The position numbers and the translations under genes were made by a program. A stretch of 9,850 nt of DNA. Source: Acidobacteriota bacterium. GTDB lineage: Bacteria; Actinomycetota; Acidimicrobiia; Spongiisociales; UBA5794. This document shows positions 6,388 through 9,850 of the stretch, piece after piece (position 1 is the stretch's first letter; the number at the start of each line of letters is the position of its first letter). Under the pieces are notes generated by a model. The model did no database searches. It saw only the letters and a program-made list of their open reading frames with translations, and had not been told where the DNA came from. The stretch lies in NCBI GenBank assembly GCA_004356175.1, contig SMXV01000067.1, forward strand, positions 1 through 9,850, given 5' to 3'.

Positions 6388-6936
6388 TTAGCCCGAGCCC
6401 GTTCCGACATCGACTGAGTTGCGAACTTCGTCGAGTGCCGAGACAAGTTCCCCGACGGCCCAGATCAGGACAAACGCCATCAGCGTGAGGGCAACAAATG
6501 TCAACAACCCCCTGATCCAACCGATCCAGCTCCTCTTGCCGAAACCGAGGACCGACCAGACATCTGATAGCAGCCCACCTCTGGCAACCTTCGGAACCTC
6601 GCCGGTCAGCTCATCAGACGAAGGCTCGGTTGGTGCCTGAGGAATCGCCGGTTGTTCAAACGTCGCGACACGCTTGTCCGATGCTTCCGCATCAGCGTCT
6701 TGGTTGTTCAACTCTGATACGGTCTCAGCGGGTTTCGCGTCGAACACCTCGCGGTCAAGTTCAAGAATCGCCACAAGTTTCGTCATCGAACCTGCACCAG
6801 GTGACACCTCTCCGCGCTCCCACCGTCGAACAGACGAGCTCGATCTACCAACTGCAGATGCCAACTGTCCGAGGGACATTCCCTTGTCAAGACGCGCATC
6901 TCTGATCGATTTCCCGAGTGCTTCGTTGCTGGCCAT
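6388..6936 (-). CDS. XRE-type helix-turn-helix protein with C-terminal membrane anchor
   Basis: This is a 182-residue protein. Residues about 8-60 form an XRE/Cro-type DNA-binding domain: GKSIRDARLDKGMSLGQLASAVGRSSSSVRRWERGE shows the usual turn (LGQLASAVG) and recognition helix (SSSVRRWERG). A polar, acidic and Pro-containing linker (about 68-120) follows. One membrane helix at about 143-162 and a short outside tail of about 20 residues end the protein. The layout is like RodZ or other membrane-tethered regulators, but the tail is too short for the RodZ periplasmic domain. ATG 6936 is chosen over an in-frame start at 6990 because a TACACT -10 ends six bases before it, making a leaderless mRNA likely, and because family homology begins just inside. 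It is convergent with the four-helix gene and divergent from the acyl-CoA synthetase gene (99-bp gap). Targets are unknown. Confidence 0.87.
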   Translation of the reverse strand: MASNEALGKSIRDARLDKGMSLGQLASAVGRSSSSVRRWERGEVSPGAGSMTKLVAILELDREVFDAKPAETVSELNNQDADAEASDKRVATFEQPAIPQAPTEPSSDELTGEVPKVARGGLLSDVWSVLGFGKRSWIGWIRGLLTFVALTLMAFVLIWAVGELVSALDEVRNSVDVGTGSG

Positions 6937-6942
6937 GCCGAC

Positions 6943-6948
6943 AGTGTA
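6943..6948 (-). promoter_or_regulatory. TACACT -10 element for leaderless expression of the XRE gene
   Basis: On the minus strand TACACT is followed by six bases (GTCGGC) and then the ATG at 6936, the same arrangement as at 5823-5837. No ribosome binding site is present. Confidence 0.5.
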
Positions 6949-7003
6949 AATCACGCACCACCTTTCGCACGGCTGAACCGAAGCAAGCAAGCACGCACAA
7001 GCC

Positions 7004-7009
7004 TATTGT
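7004..7009 (+). promoter_or_regulatory. TATTGT -10 candidate for the acyl-CoA synthetase gene
   Basis: TATTGT in the 99-bp divergent region would start transcription near 7016 and leave a leader of about 20 bases. That leader contains AAAGGA (7025-7030), five bases before ATG 7036, which decides the start over an in-frame TTG at 7006. No clear -35 was found. Confidence 0.35.
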
Positions 7010-7035
7010 CTATATCCGGCACCGAAAGGACACTG

Positions 7036-8850
7036 ATGACAGACCAAGCGTCGACCCTCGTCGATCTACTTACAAACAGCGTTGCAAAATACCCAGACAA
7101 CTCTCTGTTTGGTCAACGAGATGAGTCTGGCGAGTGGCGCTGGACGACGTACAAGGAGTTCGGTCGGATGGTCGCCGATGCTCGCGGCGGACTTGCCTCA
7201 CTTGGCGTGTCCCATGGTGACCGTGTCGCGGCCATCTCGGACAACCGCGTCGAATGGGCCGTTGGGGCCCACGCAACGTACTCCCTCGGTGCGGCATGGG
7301 TCCCAATGTACGAGGCACAAACACAGAAGGACTGGGTGTTCATTCTGCGAGATTGCGGTGCGAAGGTCCTATTCGCTGCAACAGATGGCATACGAGCGCA
7401 AGTAGCCGAGGCAGCTGACCAGCTTCCCGACCTGCAAACAATCGTCGTGATCGACGACCCCGCCGGGGGCGACTCAATCGACTACACCGAACTGCTTGCC
7501 CGTGGTGCAGCCAGCCCAGCCCCGCTTGCGATCGTGTCCGGTTCGGATCTGGCCGGGCTCATCTATACATCAGGCACGACCGGTGATCCGAAGGGCGTAC
7601 GCCTGTCGCACAGCAACTTCATGTCCAACGTCAACGCTCTATCTGAAATCTTCCCATTAGAGGAAGATGACAGATCGGCGTCATTCCTGCCATGGGCGCA
7701 CTCATTCGGCCAAACAGTCGAACTCCACGCGCTCACGTTCTTTGGCAGCTCAATGGGTCTGACAAGCGCACAAACTCTCGTACGGGACATGCCCGAAATC
7801 CGGCCGACAATCCTCGTCAGTGTGCCGACCGTGTTCAACAAGATTTACGACGGTCTGAGGAAGCGCATGGATGCCGAGGGCGGTGTCACGAAGAAACTCT
7901 TCGACGCTGCAATGGCAAACGCCGCGAAGAAGATCGAGCTCGAAAAACAGGGCAAGTCAAGCGGTTGGGTCGACATGAAAGATGGACTCTTCGACAAGAT
8001 CATATTCACGAAAGTACGCGCCGCTTTCGGTGGAAGGCTCAAGTACGCGTTCTCCGGTGGAGCCGCGATTTCTACTGAAGTCGCCGACTTCATCTCGTCG
8101 GTTGGCATCATCGTCTACGAGGGATACGGGCTCACAGAAACGAGCCCAATCGTGACGTGCAATATCAAGGGAGCTCGCAGGCCTGGTTCAGTCGGTCGTG
8201 CTATCCCCGAAGTGACAGTCACTATCGACACAGATGTGACCGGTGACAAGGAAATCGGTGAGATTGTCGTGCACGGTCCGAACGTGATGATTGGGTACTA
8301 CAACCTGCCCGACGCCGACGCTGAAGTGTTCACCTCGGACCATGGATTCCGCACAGGCGACCTTGGGCACATCGACGACGATGGCTACCTGTTCATCAGG
8401 GGACGGATCAAGGAGCAGTACAAACTGGAGAACGGAAAGTACGTCGTTCCCTCGCCTCTTGAGGAGAAGATCCAGCTGTCGGGTTTCATAACCCAGGTCA
8501 TGGTGTACGGCGAGCAGCGTCCATACAACGTCGCGCTCATACATCCCGACATGGAGCAACTGAAAAGTTGGGCCGCCGAGAAGAACATCGACTCGTCGGA
8601 CGTGAGCGCCTTCCTCAACAACGAGCAAGTACGAACAAAGCTCAAGGCAGAAATCGACCGAGCACAGAACTCGATCAAGCGCTACGAGCGAATCCGCAAT
8701 TTCGTGACGACGACGGAAGAACTCACGCCAGAAAACGGGATGTTGACACCAACTCTCAAGCTCAAGCGCCGAGCGATCATGGCAAAGTATGGGGAATCGA
8801 TCTCGTCGCTGTACGACAGTAAAGATCCGCTCATCGGTCGCGACGAATAA
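7036..8850 (+). CDS. Long-chain fatty acid-CoA ligase (AMP-forming), FadD15-like
   Basis: This 604-residue enzyme of the ANL adenylating superfamily activates fatty acids with ATP and CoA to acyl-CoA and AMP, feeding lipid synthesis or beta-oxidation. The P-loop-like motif IYTSGTTGDPKGVRLSH lies at 176-192, the adenylate-binding GYGLTETSP at 363-371, and RTGDLGHIDDDGY at 439-451. These are followed by GRIKEQYKLENGKYV, typical of the long-chain acyl-CoA synthetase group (COG1022) to which mycobacterial FadD15 and eukaryotic ACSL enzymes belong. Length is normal for that group and the frame is intact. The start is ATG 7036, with AAAGGA five bases upstream. The gene stands alone: the XRE gene diverges from it and the tRNA-Sec gene converges on its stop with an 11-bp gap. 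The preferred chain length cannot be read from sequence. Confidence 0.95.
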   Translation: MTDQASTLVDLLTNSVAKYPDNSLFGQRDESGEWRWTTYKEFGRMVADARGGLASLGVSHGDRVAAISDNRVEWAVGAHATYSLGAAWVPMYEAQTQKDWVFILRDCGAKVLFAATDGIRAQVAEAADQLPDLQTIVVIDDPAGGDSIDYTELLARGAASPAPLAIVSGSDLAGLIYTSGTTGDPKGVRLSHSNFMSNVNALSEIFPLEEDDRSASFLPWAHSFGQTVELHALTFFGSSMGLTSAQTLVRDMPEIRPTILVSVPTVFNKIYDGLRKRMDAEGGVTKKLFDAAMANAAKKIELEKQGKSSGWVDMKDGLFDKIIFTKVRAAFGGRLKYAFSGGAAISTEVADFISSVGIIVYEGYGLTETSPIVTCNIKGARRPGSVGRAIPEVTVTIDTDVTGDKEIGEIVVHGPNVMIGYYNLPDADAEVFTSDHGFRTGDLGHIDDDGYLFIRGRIKEQYKLENGKYVVPSPLEEKIQLSGFITQVMVYGEQRPYNVALIHPDMEQLKSWAAEKNIDSSDVSAFLNNEQVRTKLKAEIDRAQNSIKRYERIRNFVTTTEELTPENGMLTPTLKLKRRAIMAKYGESISSLYDSKDPLIGRDE

Positions 8851-8861
8851 TCAATAGACGT

Positions 8862-8956
8862 TGGCGGAGGCGGACGGGAATCGAACCCGCCAGGGAACTC
8901 TCGTCCCCTCATCGGATTTGAAGTCCGGGACCGGCACCAGCACGGCAATCGCCTCC
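8862..8956 (-). tRNA. selC: tRNA-Sec, anticodon UCA
   Basis: This 95-nt gene (with encoded CCA at 8864-8862) is the selenocysteine tRNA that decodes recoded UGA. The acceptor stem pairs GGAGGCG (8956-8950) with CGCCUCC, and the discriminator is G. The anticodon loop CUUCAAA carries UCA at 8921-8919. The long variable arm is a 7-bp stem (AGGGGAC/GUUCCCU, one G-U) with a GAGA loop. The T arm is GCGGG-UUCGAUU-CCCGU. The D stem reaches six pairs around UGGU, as in E. coli tRNA-Sec, if one U is bulged. Odd points: the eighth acceptor pair is A-C, and the anticodon stem has only four Watson-Crick pairs before C-A and C-U mismatches. It implies that the organism uses selenocysteine, though no selA, selB, selD or UGA-containing gene is visible here. 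Tail-to-tail with the acyl-CoA synthetase gene. Confidence 0.93.
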
Positions 8957-8963
8957 ACAAACG

Positions 8964-8969
8964 AGCGTA
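8964..8969 (-). promoter_or_regulatory. TACGCT -10 candidate for the tRNA-Sec gene
   Basis: On the minus strand TACGCT ends seven bases before the first base of the mature tRNA (8956). Transcription could thus begin at or one base before the mature 5' end. The -35 about 17 bases upstream (TTCTGG) is poor. Confidence 0.35.
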
Positions 8970-9003
8970 CGATGTTCCGTCTCGTACCAGAAGCCGTTAT
9001 CGT

Positions 9004-9009
9004 TATAGA
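9004..9009 (+). promoter_or_regulatory. TATAGA -10 candidate for the ferredoxin gene
   Basis: TATAGA lies 26 bases before ATG 9036 and would give a leader of about 20 bases containing CGAGG (9025-9029), six bases before the ATG. A -35 was not found. Confidence 0.35.
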
Positions 9010-9035
9010 ACAGCCCGCTACACACGAGGTTTGAC

Positions 9036-9341
9036 ATGGCTGATACAGAGTTGATGGTGTGGATCGATCAGGACTTGTGTACCGGCGACGGTATCTGCTC
9101 AGAAATCGCGCCCGATGTCTTCCAGGAACGCGACGACGGAGTATGGGTCGTCAAGGAGATCACATCGCACTGGGGTGCAGACCTGGTCTTCGACGGTGAG
9201 CAAGCGCCCGACGGATCCCGCGGAGTCGCACGAGTCCCAATGGGCATCCTCGACGAAGTCGTCGAAGCGGCCGAAGAATGCCCAGGCGAATGCATCATGA
9301 TCGAGCCATTCGATCAAGAAACGTTTGATAAACGGACGTAG
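9036..9341 (+). CDS. Small single-cluster ferredoxin of the Cys-x2-Asp-x2-Cys type
   Basis: This is a 101-residue acidic electron carrier. Cluster ligands are visible as CTGDGIC (Cys15, Asp18, Cys21) and CPGEC (Cys82, followed by Pro; Cys86 extra). This fits the small [3Fe-4S]/[4Fe-4S] ferredoxins that serve cytochromes P450 and other oxygenases in actinobacteria. Asp in place of the second cysteine is known from Pyrococcus furiosus ferredoxin, where it can ligand a [4Fe-4S] cluster; the alternative is a [3Fe-4S] cluster. An insertion of about 20 residues (roughly 43-65) makes it longer than the usual 65 to 80. ATG 9036 has CGAGG six bases upstream. No P450 or reductase gene adjoins it, so its partner is unknown. 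Confidence 0.9.
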   Translation: MADTELMVWIDQDLCTGDGICSEIAPDVFQERDDGVWVVKEITSHWGADLVFDGEQAPDGSRGVARVPMGILDEVVEAAEECPGECIMIEPFDQETFDKRT

Positions 9342-9353
9342 CGGGAAACCGCC

Positions 9354-9370
9354 GTCAGATGTCAGATGTC
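9354..9370 (+). repeat. Short tandem repeat, GTCAGAT twice plus GTC
   Basis: GTCAGAT is repeated directly and followed by a further GTC, 12 bases after the ferredoxin stop. It belongs to a 260-nt convergent intergenic region (9342-9601) with several degenerate GTCAGA-like words and no plausible coding frame. Confidence 0.6.
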
Positions 9371-9464
9371 GGCATACAACAATACGAAGCGCAGGTCGGA
9401 GCCGAGCGGGAAGTCTTCAGTTCTCAGTCAGAAGTCGGAGGACGGCTTCAGCCTGAGAGGCGAG

Positions 9465-9497
9465 CCGCGGGTTCTGGTCGCTGGTCAGAAACCGCGG
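9465..9497. other. Strong imperfect hairpin in the convergent intergenic region
   Basis: CCGCGG-G-TTCTG (9465-9476) pairs with CAGAA-A-CCGCGG (9486-9497) with one G-A mismatch and a 9-base loop, giving eleven base pairs. No T-run follows on either strand, so it is not a canonical Rho-independent terminator. It could end transcription of the convergent genes without a U tract or be a relic of a repeat. Confidence 0.45.
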
Positions 9498-9534
9498 GAC
9501 TGCTGACAGAAAACTGAAGTCTTCTTCCGCTGAC

Positions 9535-9562
9535 TAGATACCAGACAGTAGATACCAGACAC
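9535..9562 (+). repeat. 14-bp tandem repeat, two copies
   Basis: TAGATACCAGACAG (9535-9548) is followed directly by TAGATACCAGACAC (9549-9562), 13 of 14 bases identical. The word GAAGTCTTC also recurs nearby at 9410-9418 and 9516-9524. Confidence 0.7.
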
Positions 9563-9601
9563 TGGAAACTCCCTAATGCGCTGACGGCTAAAATCTTCTT
9601 C

Positions 9602-9850
9602 CTACCCCGTGATATACGTCTCGAGCTGATCGATCAGGAAAGCCTGTTCCTCAATGATCGCTCGCACGACATCTCCGATCGAGATGAGTCCAACGACTTT
9701 GTCTCCGGTCATCACCGGTAGGTGGCGGAAGCGGTTGTCTGTCATCAGTTTCATACACTCGCTGACCGTCTCGCTCGGTCCGACATAGACGGGGTCCGGT
9801 GTCATGATTTCGGAAACACGGGTCTCTTTCGAGGCTTTCGACAAGAGCAC
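9602..9850 (-). CDS. CBS-domain protein (C-terminal part, 5' end off-window)
   Basis: The last 82 codons of a minus-strand gene end in TAG at 9604-9602 and encode one CBS domain. VSEIMTPDPVYVGPSETVSE begins the domain, followed by CMKLMTDNRFRHLPVM, VVGLISIGDVVRAIIEEQAF and a terminal QLETYITG. Small bacterial proteins of about 140 residues made of two CBS domains end in exactly this way (SIGDVV...LE.YI.G), so a first CBS domain probably lies off-window; the GTG at 9850 is most likely internal. CBS pairs bind adenine nucleotides and sense energy state, or regulate partner proteins. The gene is convergent with the ferredoxin gene across a 260-nt repeat-rich gap. The target is unknown. Confidence 0.9.
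   Translation of the reverse strand: MLLSKASKETRVSEIMTPDPVYVGPSETVSECMKLMTDNRFRHLPVMTGDKVVGLISIGDVVRAIIEEQAFLIDQLETYITG

Noticed and set aside
8862..8956. tRNA-Sec as the attachment site of a genomic island
   Set aside because: Both sides hold ordinary genes, no integrase is visible and no second copy of the tRNA 3' end was seen in the window.
9036..9341. Selenoprotein next to selC
   Set aside because: The ferredoxin frame uses cysteine codons and has no in-frame TGA; none of the other complete genes here contains one either.
9465..9497. Rho-independent terminator
   Set aside because: The stem is strong but no run of T follows on either strand; recorded as a hairpin only.
9342..9601. CRISPR array or insertion-sequence remnant
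   Set aside because: The repeats are 7 to 14 bp, directly adjacent and without regular spacers, and no transposase fragment or long terminal inverted repeats are present.

Overview
The window looks like a chromosomal segment of a high-GC actinobacterium, most plausibly from the class Acidimicrobiia or a close relative. This is inferred from the moderately high GC, the Thr-rich extracytoplasmic linkers behind single membrane anchors, the SigA/SigB-type sigma factor, the TANNNT -10 elements placed directly in front of leaderless starts, and the FadD15-type acyl-CoA synthetase. No phage, transposon or CRISPR array was found.

Left part (1-1787): the N-terminal 166 codons of a sigma-70 family factor on the minus strand run off the left edge. 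Behind it is a small membrane-anchored two-cysteine protein, also minus. Divergent from that is a LysE/RhtB-type exporter whose homology extends upstream of any canonical start codon.

Central part (1841-6362): four plus-strand genes look like a cell-envelope module. A zinc-ribbon, single-pass protein (1841-2839) and its paralogue without the ribbon (4897-5790) flank a 656-residue protein (2891-4861). That protein joins two membrane helices and a degenerate BY-kinase/MinD-like ATPase domain, lacking the Walker A lysine, to a third helix and an apparently intact extracytoplasmic LytR-CpsA-Psr (LCP) domain. A four-helix membrane protein (5835-6362) follows. A convergent minus-strand gene (6388-6936) encodes an XRE-type DNA-binding protein with a C-terminal membrane anchor.

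Right part (7036-9850): a long-chain acyl-CoA synthetase is followed, tail to tail, by a minus-strand selenocysteine tRNA (anticodon UCA, encoded CCA). Next come a small Cys-x2-Asp-x2-Cys ferredoxin, a 260-nt convergent intergenic region rich in short repeats, and the 3' part of a CBS-domain gene on the minus strand.

The main points of interest are the ATPase-LCP fusion with its paralogous flanking genes, the tRNA-Sec with irregular stems, a recurring TACNCT-N6-ATG arrangement implying leaderless mRNAs, the same geometry in front of an ACG codon where the LysE start should be, and an inverted repeat over the -35 of the sigma gene. All functional statements rest on reading the sequence; no database search was run.
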